Below are positions 1 through 12,075 of a stretch of DNA of 64,000 nucleotides, one piece after another. The DNA is from Apostichopus japonicus (Eukaryota > Echinodermata > Holothuroidea > Aspidochirotida > Stichopodidae). The notes under the pieces were generated by a model that made no database searches, had not been told where the DNA came from, and worked only from the letters and a program-made list of their open reading frames with translations. The stretch lies in assembly GCF_037975245.1 (NCBI RefSeq), contig NC_092567.1, forward strand, positions 20,335,376 to 20,399,375, given 5' to 3'. The translations under genes and the position numbers were made by a program. Every line of letters begins with the position of its first letter. Positions within the stretch are counted from its first letter, which is position 1.

Positions 1-74
<74 letters not shown>

Positions 75-80
75 ATATTT
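1..80. repeat. (TA)n microsatellite at the window edge
   Basis: Nearly pure TA dinucleotides with single-base breaks around 61 and 79. It runs off the window start, so its true length is unknown. Confidence 0.9.
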
Positions 81-111
81 AAGTGACCGAGTGATAGAGA
101 TAATCCGATTG

Positions 112-183
112 TAGCGACAAGTAGAAACGGTAAATTTACCCTTTCAGAGCGCGGCACGCGGTTTGGGCGAGACTTGAATACCT
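112..183 (+). mobile_element. Truncated copy of the TTAA-target MITE
   Basis: It matches the terminal part of the MITE at 58299-58640 and ends at a TTAA (184-187). The rest is missing, cut at about 112, where a second copy of the 5'-flank sequence of the Kazal gene begins. Confidence 0.6.
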
Positions 184-363
184 TTAACCGGATAACCTTT
201 TCATCGTTGTCATGACGTACACGGTATATATTTGTTTTCTTTATATATTTATTTGAAATTCTGCCGGTAACTGGAAATATCAGTTTTATTCTGTAGCTCA
301 TTTTATAAACAAAATGATGATAGGCTACTTCCGGTGTGACCTACGACCTTATTGCTTGTACAG

Positions 364-375
364 TATATATATATA
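364..375 (+). promoter_or_regulatory. Possible TATA box of the left Kazal gene
   Basis: A short TA run (TATATATATATA) sits about 165 bases upstream of the ATG at 541 and is conserved at the mirror position in the right arm (58126-58135). Transcription would start around 395-405. It could also be a simple TA repeat, as the region is rich in them. Confidence 0.4.
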
Positions 376-540
376 CCGAGTGATAGAGATAATCCGATCA
401 GTGAATAAGCTGTGATACAGACTCGCTCTAAGGAATCCCTCTTCTTCTCCCATTTTGTGTGTTGTGTTGTGTGTGTGAACCACAGCGCTGACGATCCATC
501 AAGCTACGGAAGAAGACAAAGATCATTGAATTCGAGCATC

Positions 541-3500
541 ATGAAGTATCTATGTGTTCTCGCTGTTATTCTGTTAACACCGACGGCCGTTTCAGCTGCC
601 ATCCGTGAAATAGGTAAATATACAATTAAATAAAAAGGAACCTTTTTCATATCTATAGTTTTATCAGTGCTATCATATATGCTTCGACAACTCACATTTG
701 GTTGTTCTGCATATAACTTTGTGTGGTATTTAAAGTTTCTGAAAGGTTTCACATTTTACCCCCGCTTTCTGCCTGGCTTGATATCTATTTAAATACGGTA
801 ATAACCACCTTCCACAAAATCCGGGCATTTTGCGTGTTCGATAGAGTGCGTACATGTTTGCGTGTGCGTTTCTGTGCTTACACTTGGAGTATCAGAAATC
901 CAATCCACTCCGTCAGAACCTGGCCAAAGCTGGATAAACTCGTCAGTTCTTACGGAAGAGATGCGAAAAGGGTCGGATGAGACGGGTGGTTGGGTAGGTG
1001 CAAGGGGGAGTTGGGGAAGTGAGTCGAGTATTTTTTTTTGTCTGTGTATGTGAGGTCAAAGGGCGAATTTTTAGTCAAGCAGAGAATGGAGTTAGTTCTG
1101 TGCATGCTTATATAGGGACCGCACAATCCGCATGCATACTCGATAGTGTATAACCACGTGATCAGGACGGTGTAACATCACTATTGGGAAGTATCGCGAG
1201 TTCCATCGCAAGGGAACACGTTCACGGCAGTTGTGTTAAAGGTTGACAGTGTGCACCTGTTTTAAATGCGTATAAGGTGTAGTGATAAAATTGTCATTGT
1301 CAGAATACTAGTTATATATAGGGGTGACATATCTAATATTAAACACTGAAAAATGGTCATCAAATTATAACTAATGAATCTTACGAGCTGTTGAAAGAAT
1401 AGTACTGAATTTTGTTTTGGTATAATGAAAGCCAAAACATATTCTAAACATCCTAGAAAAATTGTATTCAATTTCCATTTTATCTGTCATATTGCTGTCA
1501 GGGGTTCCCGAACTGGGGTACATGAACCCCTAGGGGGTGCGTGAGTCCATCCCAGGGGGTTCGTGAGACGTTTCTGGAAGTCAAAACTAGAGAACTTTTT
1601 GTTGAACTAAAATCTGATATATCGATATAATTTTAGTAATGTACAAAAGTCGTAACTATCGACAAACTCTTTTCGCGTTCCATAAGCATATGTTGTCATA
1701 GTAGTACCGTACCGTGCATGTAAGAAACTGAATTATGAAACAGACACATCAGGCCGCATTCCTTTGGTGAAGTTGGTGTACGCATGACAGTACGTCGTGA
1801 AGATAAAGAGCTGAGAAAGTAACTGAAAGGTGGCCAAAATAATAATTATTATATTGGAAATTCCAGATGACCTCCGTTTTGCCCGACACAAAGCAAAGTT
1901 AGCATAAATTCATGCTTGAAAATTGTTGTTGAGTGACAACATGCAGTCACTAGCCTGTTTTAACATGATATACCAGTTCAATATTACACTATGAACTTGA
2001 TCTTTTACGGAGCACTGTTATGCGTATTATAGTATAATAATGACTCAGATCGTGTCTCGAAAAGTTGGGGGTTCGTGGACAACTCTGACATCCACAGGGG
2101 ATTCGTGGGGTGGGGATAAAGTTAGGGAAACCCTGGTCTTCTACAGATATGTAAACCTATTTCCTTCATAAATTCTTTCTGTAGAAAATTTGAAAATTGG
2201 AAGAGGTATTTACCTGACAATAATTTTTATCACGCGAGTGCTAGTAATTTTTTTTTTTCAAAGTAAGAAACAAAACAGGAATAATTAATCCAGAAATTCC
2301 CGCTAAGCTGTAATGATATGAACAGGTTTTCTGCTTCAATACTTCCGTCTAATTGAAGAAACATTGCTCTGAAAAAACCATAACTTAATATTTCCTATAT
2401 ACTTTTCGGCAAAAATCCCTTTTTTTCCCCCATATTTGTTTTAATCGATTTTTTTTTCTTGCTTCCTGAAGTAGAGACATTTGGATTCATATTTATACCT
2501 TATGTCATATCAGTCTTCATCTGCTCGTTAAAGAGGAAACAATTTATATTTGACCTTTGACCTGAACTGTTGTTTCCTTTCAGCGCAAGACTGCTTCGTT
2601 GATTGTACGGCGCGCTATGCACCCGTATGCGGTTCAGACGGGAACTCTTACAACAACGAATGTGAACTCGAGGGATTTGCTGGATGTCGAAATACACCCG
2701 ATTTGGTCAAAGTAAAGGATAGACCATGTGACGTTGGTAAGATATGTTTTCTTGGTATAGCTTCACACTGTTATATGCCATGGTGCGTGTCGCCGCCGGC
2801 ACGGCACGCTAAAATCCTTATAGATACAGTCGGTTTGCACATTTACAAAATGGAGAAAAATAATAAGTAATATTTATATAGCGCATAATCAGCAAAGCTG
2901 CTCAAAGCGCTTTAAAAATGTAAAAACAAATAGTAACAAAAACCAAAATATTAAATATATAGAACCAATAAGGCAAAAATGTAAAAGCCGCAAAAGCAAC
3001 AATATAAAAAAACACCCGTACTAAACTGAACGATACTAAAAAAAAAATAAGCCCAAAACGCATATAGTCCAAACAAATTAAGAAGTATGTAAGGTTCATG
3101 GCATGTATTAAATGTTGTTTCATGGTTTTAACTTGATAGCAACCAAAAGTTGTTTTAGAAGACACAAACAAATCCATCATCATTTTTCTTTGTGATAGAG
3201 ATATAAGTGCGGTTATGGACAACGCCCCCAAACATATAATTGAATGCTTCTATACCATTGGGAGATATCCCGCACACAATTTCAATTTCATCGTGCACAA
3301 TATGACATACTTGATCAAGTCCAATTATGACTTCATCACGCCACGCGTGCTGAATTCAGTTTATTATTTCTCCATTACTTAGTACAATGTTTCTTTTCTG
3401 TACTATCGATCGAGATGGGTTTTGCAAAAATGCTTGAAATCTAACATATTTGGGGCTATTAACCCCATGACTAAAGTGACGGGATGGTGATGACTTAAGC

Positions 3501-6500
3501 CTCAGCAATATGTTAACAATCTGCCTTGAAAATAGTGAACAAAAAATAGAAAGAAATTAAAGAGAGAACGTAAAAGGTTATCCGATACTAGTCTCACTAT
3601 ATATCCTATCATTTATTATTGAAATGATATCGGCCGCCAGACGCGACTTTTTACTTTTGGTTCTCTCAAACGGAGTCATGATGATTTTGTTATAGCTGTT
3701 TTGGTGGGAGTTTTCAATCATACAAGCTAAACAAAGATGATATAGCCTACAGTTGGGTGTGTGTCTCCTTAAAATCATTAGCATCGTTCGCCAAAAGAAA
3801 AACGTTGTCCAAATTTGGGTTCCCCTGCAGGGACACATAACTCAAGAGAAAATTTTTGAAAAAAGCGAATCGTTCAAAACGGTGACACTGTCCATTTTGT
3901 TCTTACTAATAATAGGGCCTATATTTTGTCGATTCTACAGGAACTGTTGTACTTCTGGATTCTTTCGAATGGGATATGAAAGTCCCCAAAGCAAAACTAG
4001 ATGCAAAGAGCGCCATCACTCTCAACGTTTTCGCGGAATTAGCAAAAGGTAGCGATTCGGTAAGCGGTAAGAATTTATGGAAAGTTGGCATTTTCGGCAG
4101 TGAATGGGAGGATGGTTATGGCGATAAATATGGATACGTCAACCAAATCTTGACGACAAAGCAAGCCTCTAAGAGAGCGAAGAAAGGGAAAATGTTGAAA
4201 CTCAAAAATCTACGGGCTCGGTTTGATATAAGCCAGATCGGATGTGGCGCTGTCGCCTTCTTCTGCGTCGAACTTGCAAGGGACAGGGATTCACCGGTCA
4301 ATTTCGAACTGAGAGCTGGCATCGTGTTCGGCAGTATCGTCGCCTGCCGAAGATTCGATTGTCTACGGCCAAACATTACCATGGAAACCGAGAGTGGTAA
4401 GTACATAGTTTCCTTATCGACTTTGAATGAGAATAACAGAGATAAAATCTGCCCAAATGGTTAAATATCCGTGTGAAAAAACAGAGACGACAAAATCGGT
4501 TTGGTAGGGGGAGGGGGAGGGGGGAGGGGTGGAAAGGAGGGGGGTGTGAGAGAAAACTTTGCTAAAATATAATCTTCATGAAATATATTCTTCAATATAT
4601 ATTTCTCATACAAAACAGTCTTATCAATTCTGTTCAATTTACTTCGCTATTCACTTGACCTGTCTCCTCAAAATATCTGCACACAAGCTCTACCGTGTCT
4701 AGAGTGACCTTTGACATTGACCAGACCGTGACCGATACTATTATGATCATGGGCATTGTTATAAGGCATCGAAAACTAGTTGTATTTCAAGAGTACCAAA
4801 TGATGAAATAACTGCTGACAAAAAATTATAAGAACGAAAACTCCCGCCCTTTTTGCATCCCCAGATTTGCCGCCAACTTGTTTCGAGTCGTGTCCTCCAC
4901 CTGAGATTCTTGGTGGCACCGTTTGTGGGAACAACAGTGTTCAGTACGACAGCTTTTGTGAGTTAACAAAGGCAGCACGCTGTCAACGTGTCGCGGTCAG
5001 ATTTGAAACCTTGGGAGAATGTCCACCTGGTAAGTCTGTTCGGGATTTTTTGAGTTAGGATTCTGTGCATATTGTACCTATCTTAAAATGGAGGCAGGGG
5101 AAGGGGTGGGAAGGGGGTGTGGGTGTGATGCACCAACAACCTACTTTGTTATGTGGAGGAAGGAGCACGTTTCTATACCGCCCTCATTTTGTTCCTGCTT
5201 TGTAGGGATATACTCTTGGCGATGGCGCTATTCTCATTCAGCTAGATTATTCATAATGATTAACATTTAGAGAGAGAGAGAGAGTGCAAGGTAATCAAGA
5301 AAATCATCTATTTTTCATTTTCCAAGTAAGTCGAATTATTCTATTTTTGTATCCGAAACTTGTACAAAATGTCCAAATTTTGACCAAACTTTTGATCAAT
5401 TTAGCAAAAAGCCAAAATTTCGACATAAAACTAGTCGAAATTTTCGATGCGCAATATAGGCCACTGTATCATCTACCAAACTAACATTCATCTGGTGAAG
5501 ACCCCAAACACCACCAGTTTTCTCGCCCCCCCCCCCACCCCTCGTTAACAGTTTTTCGCGTATCTTTAAAGTAAACACTGAAACCAATGCGATCGTTAGC
5601 TCATGTAGCCTATATAAATCTTCAATATTTTAGACTTGTGCATTTGCATGAATAAAAGAACATTCTAGCAAGTTCAAGCATAACTTTGGCTCGAAAATGT
5701 TCAAATTGTTCAACTAAATATCCTCTTTTCTCAATTAATTTCGTCCTTCTCCCAATTCCATCTTCAGAAATAACAATCTCTGGCGTATTTTGGACCGCTC
5801 TGGCCCGACCGAATCCGGACAACAGGAGAATGCCACTTCTGAATAATGACCTGTATCTCTTCAACGAAGGCAGCGATATCGTTGGCACGGACTTGTGGCA
5901 AATCAGCTTGTTCGGCAGTGCAAACGAATTCGGCGTTGGAATACGTCATAACCACATTCCACAGGTATTAACGAGTGAATTGAGCTCACAACCTTTAACC
6001 GGTGGATACCCCTTCAACATTCAGTTTACCGTGCCTTTTGATACCTATGCTGTTGGCTGTGAAGATGTACCATACCTTTGTATGGAGTTGAAACGTAATC
6101 CCAACGCATCCATAGAATTTGTGATGAAAAAGTCATCGGGGGCAAGTGTCGTCCTGAGTTGCAGAGAGGTACCCTGCTTAACAAGTAAGTGATTTGAATT
6201 GTTTACATGAAATATATACGCACGGAATTGCGGAACTTGGAATTCGGATAAAAGTAAAGCGTAATTTTATTCATAGGTAACTACATACCAGGGAGCTGCC
6301 ACTCCCTGACTATAATATGCAACACAGACGAAGTTTGCGCCCGGAACACTCCCGTCCACGTACAATGTATACAGGTGTGGCCCCAAATATTCGTAAAACG
6401 TGAGAGTTGCTCGATGAAACGAGTGACACAGCTTTTATCCAGCCACAGCTAAGTGACAATTGAATTGCGCCATGACAGGCCACACCTTTTGTATATGAAT

Positions 6501-9394
6501 AGTAATCTGTGTATAGGGACTATTCAGCAATCATATATGTCCATAGTTAGATATTGTAACCACTCAAACTCGGTGGCGTAGCTAGGGGGGTCAAGGGAAG
6601 GCACTTGCACCGGGCGCCGGGTTAAGGTGACGCTAAAATGGGAGAATGAGAGTAAAAAAAATAAGCGCTTTTTAGAAAAAATATGAAATTGATGTACGTC
6701 GTCAGGCATGAATATTTTCCAGTTACTAATAAGAATCTGAACTGAATGTAGTTGTTTTTATTAGCAAATTTGTAGATTGTGATTTCTTTTCAGTCCATTT
6801 CGACCGTTTTCTCTTTTCTTTTTATTTTGTTCTGTATTCTGTAATGACTACATGTCACGGAAATTTCGGGTATTTTAGTATACAGTTCCAAGGCATTAGA
6901 TTTCGAAAGGTGGAAATAACATAGGCGTAGGAGCACAATTTGTTTTAGGGGGAGGGGGGGGGTGTAACGACTTGCCCGAAAATTATAACCAAAAATTATC
7001 GCGCGCAATTTATTTTTCTTTCAGTAGTGGGGGCGGGGCGCAATTTTCTACTCTTGCACCCAGGCGCAAAAACCTCTAGCTACGCAACTGCTCTAACTGG
7101 ATGTATAGTTTGAAATTGGTGAAGTCGGAAATTTTTATCACATGTTCCTTTTTAGATTTCCTTCTATGCATAACAATTGGATAATATCTCAGAATTATTG
7201 CTTCGGCCTTGTTCGCTTCCCGGCCACAAGTTGGTCATCTTGGGCTCGAATACAAAATGGCTTGGTCTTGGTCTTACGGTGTGCCAGGACGTCGAGTGTA
7301 GGGACCGGATTCGAGTCTCGGGTCCCGTCACCTCCGTCCCCGAGACGCAGATTAGCCATCTTGGTCTCAAATGCAAATATAACTTGGTCTCGTGTGCCAG
7401 GACTCGACCGGTCTCGAGTGCATTCCGCAGCACTGAATCTTTGTCACCAATGAACTACTCAACTATTATAATACAGGCCTATAAGAATATATATGGTCTG
7501 TATATAAATATGATCCTTTCCTTTTTACTTTACACAGTTTCAGATAAGGTTCACCTATCTTTTCAACAAGTCCGATGGAACATCATTGTCGACAATTTCC
7601 GATTCAACGAACCAAGTGATATGAGCCTCAATATATCGGTGGATGTACAAGAGAACAGCGAAGAGATCATAGGAGGAACGAATTTATGGCGGATTGGCAT
7701 TTACGGCAGTCGAGATCCCGCTGGTGACGATGACGAAAAGATCGGCTTCATTCCTCAGATCTTAGACAAGTCCGACGCCTTACATTCACCCGACATTATC
7801 CCAGGACGTACTCTTGTTTTCCCGCTGATTACGACACAGTTTGATCTCAGCGCCATCGGTTGCGGTGATTATCGGTATCTGTGTGTAGCAATCGCGAAGT
7901 CTGCTGACTCTGTGCCAAATTTCGAAATATCCAATAATAAAAACAAGAGAAAAGTAGTGACATGCCGCCAAATACAATGTATCAGTGAGTATACCAGCAA
8001 CTTTCCTTTTCCGGTCAGATATGCTACTATAGTAACACCGAAAACGGTCACAGACAATCAGTGGGTATAGGAAGCTTCTAAAAAGTAGGGGGGGGGGGGC
8101 ACAACATCAGAGGGGCACTTTCTCATTCCACAACCATCACTCGTTATGCTATAAACCGATACACATGACCGGCTATAACACTTAAATATATATGGTGTGT
8201 TAGTATGCTATGAATACTACTATGGTGCGCTGCAACATATGATTTTTTTATTTATTGAGATTGTTTATTGTTAACCGTGCTACAAAAAGATATGGGATGC
8301 CATTTTAAAAATAAAAATGTACATACTCAAAATAAATAATTGAAATAAAATATTAAAAGTAACGAAGGCTTAAGATATCCAAAAGACAGTTCTTCATCAA
8401 AGGGGCACATTTTATTTGCCAGTAGGGCACATTTGCTATTTTGGTAAAAAGTGAGGATGGGGGGACGTGCCACCAGAACCCCCCCCCCGGCTCCTACCCC
8501 CTGCAGACAATCATTTACCTGCAGTAGTGTAAGTTGCCCTTTACAATGCATTTTCGACATTGAGGCGAGTTGAGGCGATGTGCGCGCAATTGTTAGAGTT
8601 TACAACGTACTCAAACAACGAGGGGTTGAGGGAAGGGTGGTTGGGAGACTGTGGGAGGGGGACGGGGGTGAGATGATATTCACCGGGAAGGAAAGACAAT
8701 TTAAGCAATACTTTTGCCTGATTTTTGATGGTGGACGAGGGCAGAGGTGTTACGATTTGCACTCGCTGACCTCCCCCCCCCCCCCCCCCCAAAGGACGTG
8801 GTCGGAATGACTTGCGGAAATTGTTAATGAAGTTAATTGCTTCATCTGACAGGAAATCTGATTGATGAATTTTAGTGGGTAAACCGTCTGATTTAAAAAT
8901 CATCTCTTTGCCGTCGTCTCTACTCTGCAGGTCAAGAACCACTACCTCCACCACCACCGACGGCCCTCCTGCAGTACCTTAAATGGAATCTGACTTTCCA
9001 GAGGGTGCCTGAAGGTAAAGGTTACGACGTGACATTAACAGTGAACATCGTGCCAATGGACGACACAGATTCCATAAATGGTACCGATCTCTGGCGGCTC
9101 GGTCTATTCCTCTCCAATGCTACCGGGGGTGTCATGGCGCGTGCGCAGTATCAACCTGATATACTTACGGAAGAGGATAAGGCCATACCTCTCATCCGAG
9201 GCCAAAATCTCTTTTTCACTGGTCTGCATGGTGTGTTAGATGTAGAAGGGTTAGGCTGCCCTGGTGTTAGTCTTCAGTACGTATGCATGGAGTTCGCCAA
9301 GGGGGAATCCCCTTCACCATATTTCCATCTCCCACTTGGCCCTAGTGGCGCAGCAATCTCTTGCCAACCGTTATTTTGTCATCCAATATCTTAA
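541..9394 (+). CDS. Secreted Kazal-domain protein with four copies of an unrecognised ~140-aa module (left copy)
   Basis: Exons 541-613, 2584-2736, 3941-4396, 4865-5029, 5768-6184, 7538-7984 and 8931-9394 join with GT-AG borders into one frame of 724 codons plus stop; every intron is phase 1. Residues 1-20 are a signal peptide (MKYLCVLAVILL core). Kazal 1 is residues 25-75 (Cys 28, 32, 40, 51, 59, 73; PVCGSDG core). Kazal 2 is 228-282 (Cys 233, 237, 248, 259, 267, 280). Modules A (76-227), B (283-421), C (422-570) and D (571-724) share an early Trp, a G-[TK]-[ND]-L-W core, a Q-[IV]-L or similar motif, then GC, [YF]xC, SC/TC/AC and a final Cys. Kazal domains usually inhibit serine proteases; the role of the module is unknown to me. 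A secreted inhibitor or recognition protein is inference. The start is fixed by the signal peptide and the matching right-arm copy. Confidence 0.88.
1499..2135 (+). mobile_element. hAT-like non-autonomous element in Kazal intron 1
   Basis: Termini CAGGGGTTCCCGAACT and (reverse complement of the other end) CAGGGTTTCCCTAACT form a TIR, and both flanks hold subterminal GGGGGTTCGTG motifs. I could not find a clean 8-bp target duplication. The right-arm counterpart spans about 56255-56915 and has extra sequence at both ends. Confidence 0.55.
2866..2930 (-). mobile_element. SINE 3'-tail relic in Kazal intron 2
   Basis: On the minus strand it reads AAAGCGCTTTGAGCAGC followed by GCGCTATATAAA and a TTA/ATT-rich run, which is the tail style of the SINE at 43911-44221. 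It is present in both arms (right counterpart about 55418-55485), so it predates the duplication. Confidence 0.5.
5768..6184 (+). CDS. Exon 5 of the left Kazal gene (module B), absent from the right copy
   Basis: This 417-nt phase-1 exon encodes residues 283-421: an early Trp, GTDLWQISLFGS core, VGC, YLC, LSC and a final Cys. The right arm has no counterpart. At 52230-52260 its sequence passes directly from the position matching left ~5125 to the position matching left ~6223, so about 1.1 kb including this exon is missing there (or was gained here). Because 417 is a multiple of three and both flanking introns are phase 1, the exon can be present or absent without a frameshift. Confidence 0.85.
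6572..7089 (+). mobile_element. G-rich TIR MITE in Kazal intron 5 (left)
   Basis: The ends read GGCGTAGCTAGGGGGG and its inverse (CTAGCTACGC). In the right arm it is 51371-51890, with cleaner CAGT-GGCGTAGCTAG ends. Shared by both arms, so it was inserted before the duplication. No coding capacity. Confidence 0.6.
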
Positions 9395-9655
9395 GCCACC
9401 GATGACTAGATCCTTTAAACGTTTTCATCTACCATGCAGCAGTGTTTGATTAGAGGTAAACTAGGAATGTTAATTTTTCAACACTAATTTCGGGTCATTT
9501 GTTTATATCCATGGCGTGCTCAGTTTTTTATATATTAACGGAGCACTACATATATTAATAAGTACTTCTCCCGCCATACCACCACCATCTGGTACTAAAG
9601 TAATTGTATCAATTTCACAGAGAAGAAATTTCTTTAAATATAGTATTGTGTAAGA

Positions 9656-9661
9656 AATAAA
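9656..9661 (+). terminator. Polyadenylation signal AATAAA, left Kazal gene
   Basis: AATAAA lies 262 bases after the stop codon, in a 3' region conserved in the right arm, where the mirrored hexamer is at 48793-48798. Confidence 0.6.
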
Positions 9662-9862
9662 GGATCAGTTTATAACAAGACATGTTTTTGTTATTTCTAT
9701 TTTAAATATGTCATTTATTAAATGTTAAGCAATCATTGCATCTAAATGTGGTTTTATAATTGGATGAGGCAAATAGGTCATACAGTCACATTCTCGCACC
9801 TATACATATTGTCCCATGAGAAGGGTACGTCGTGTAGTATTGGTTTCGATGATCATCGTAAC

Positions 9863-10168
9863 CAGGCGCGTAGCCAAGGGGGCGAAGGGGGCAGCCGCCC
9901 CCCCCCCCCCCACGGGAGCATATTTTATTTATGTAATTATGATATCGCTAGTAATTTCAAAAGAGGAAATGCTAAGATGCAACTTACAAGGCCTGGGAAG
10001 TGCCATTTCCAGCGATCTGGGAGGCATTTTCAGCCAAAATTTTCTAGTACGCTTCGCGCCAACCTATCGTGGCGCTACGCTCAGATAGTTTACAATGCCG
10101 TACCTACGGCTGTGATAGTTTGCCTACAGTTTCGCCCCTCCCTTGGCAAATTCCTCGCTACGCGCCTG
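9863..10168 (+). mobile_element. CAGGCGCGTAGC MITE downstream of the left Kazal gene
   Basis: TIR CAGGCGCGTAGC / GCTACGCGCCTG, with flanking ATCGTAAC and ATCGTTAC as an 8-bp target duplication with one mismatch, consistent with hAT-type insertion. A long C run follows the left TIR. Right counterpart: 48290-48591. Confidence 0.65.
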
Positions 10169-10209
10169 ATCGTTACCTCATGCAGGCAGATGAGTGAGGG
10201 CGTGCGCGT

Positions 10210-10870
10210 GACGCCTTGCTTGTAAACACGATTTCTCAAAGACTGAAGCGTGGACCATTCTCACATTTCGTGTCTAGGAGAACCGCCATATTGAGTAGAA
10301 GGAGCATATTGTTTGTTGAGTTCAAAGGTCAATTGGGGTGAACACGGATCAAATTGTAAAGACCTTGTAAACACGATTTCTTGAGGGAAAATTGGACCAA
10401 TCTCATATTTGGTAGGTAGTTCTGACACGTTTGAGTACAAAAATTCTGCAGTTGTTTTTGCTGGAGGTCAAAGATCATTTGGTCAAATTGTGGAAATCTT
10501 GTTATAACTTAGCATGTGCATGAATCATATTGCGAAGTTGTATTGTTTAACCTGGAGCCTAAAGGTCATCTGAGGTCACCAGATGTCAAACACTGAAAAT
10601 CGTGTAAAGACTATATCTCAACTTAGGAAAAATGGATTTTTTATATTATAATTGGCACGTGGAAGCGTTATATTGAATAGAATAAACTCAGTTGCTTTTG
10701 GTGGAGGTCAAAGGTCGTCTGGGTCTCCAGCGGTCAAAACTTTGAAAAATCTTGAAATATGATATCTCATGGTAGAAATCAGGACATTTATATTTACAAA
10801 AGCTATTTGTGGTGAACAAGCAGAAGTCTATTGCATTGAGGTCATCGAAACCTCAATGAATTTTTGCATT
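10210..10870 (+). repeat. Imperfect tandem repeat, ~150 bp, between the convergent genes
   Basis: Units share a start like TAAACACGATTTCT, a middle with GGAGGTCAAAGGTC and an end near CTTGTAAA. A related block is in P450 intron 8 (20540-20840; right 35935-36240). The right-arm copy of this one is at about 47600-48240. Confidence 0.55.
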
Positions 10871-11390
10871 CTGGTTTAGGGTGGAGGGGTGCTTGGTTGT
10901 AATTTTTCTGCACTGAGTAGGACTACCCTCATTAAAGATGACAATAATAAAAATCATAAAAAAAACGACAAATTACATCAATAACTCATTTTCCTTCGGA
11001 TCTCTTTATTTATTATTCTCTTTTACAAGATTTTGAAAAAAAAATATATTTCCTGGAAATGACTGATGTGACAATTGTTGTAAGACAAAAAAAAAAATCA
11101 TCAATTGTACAGTAAAATTAAATATGAGGTAAAAATGTTTCTGGAATGTTAACCAGTTTGAATTATAATTTATATAAATATCGTTTTTTCTACAAGAACG
11201 TTTGTTTTTAAAAATAAACACAATGACCAATCATTATTACTGTTTATCAGATCCAATTACACTGACCACCAAAACATATTACAAATTGAAAAAAACAACA
11301 TATTATTATAATATAAAATTCTCATACAGACTGAATGTCAGAAACTGTCTGTCAGAATCTGTCTATGTTGTGACTAAGACACATAGACAT

Positions 11391-11795
11391 AAACGCGATG
11401 GCTTATTAGACAAGCAAACCTTGGCTGAGACACAACTCACCTAAGACACATACACCTTGGCTAAGACATATACACCTTGGCTAAGACACAACTCACCTAA
11501 GACACATACACTTTGGCTGAGACAAAACTCACCTAAGACACATACACCTTGGCTAAGACATATACACCTTGGCTAAGACACAACTCACCTAAGACACATA
11601 CACTTTGGCTAAGACGCAACTTACCTAAGACACATACACCTTGGCTAAGACAAAACTCACCTAAGACACATACACCTTGACTAAGACATATACACCTTGG
11701 CTAAGACACAACTCACCTAAGACACATACTCCTTGGCTAAAACACAACTCACCTAAGACACATACTCCTTGGCTAAGACACATACACCCCTTGGT
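11391..11795 (+). repeat. VNTR of CACATACACCTTGGCTAAGA-type units (left)
   Basis: Alternating short units of CTAAGACACATACACCTTGG and CTAAGACACAACTCAC fill about 400 bases. The right-arm counterpart is about 720 bases long. Confidence 0.85.
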
Positions 11796-12075
11796 TGGAA
11801 CGTAAATAATGAGTGCTAATAATGTCTCAATATAATATCTATTGACCTATTCAAAATATTCAGCGTTTACAAATTCGTGATGCTCCTCTGAAGCCCAAAT
11901 TTGCAATGACGGTAGATATCTTCTCCTCTGTGCAGGTCTGTTGATGTTAACGTTTAAAGGACGACCGTTCTTTTAATTCTATATAATGACACCAGAATCA
12001 ACCTGCAGGTCCTGAGAGATCCGAGCTGTCATCGATAAAAGCGACTCTTTGCTCTTTTTGTCCAATCTGTATGAT

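Noticed and set aside
504-1053. Several short open frames around the Kazal exon 1
   Set aside because: Antisense or intronic; none aligns with a splice-linked frame.
7177-7537. N-terminal extension of the exon-6 open frame
   Set aside because: It lies upstream of a good acceptor (TACACAG at 7531-7537) and matches the intronic GC-rich block; the phase-1 splice gives the same layout as the other modules.
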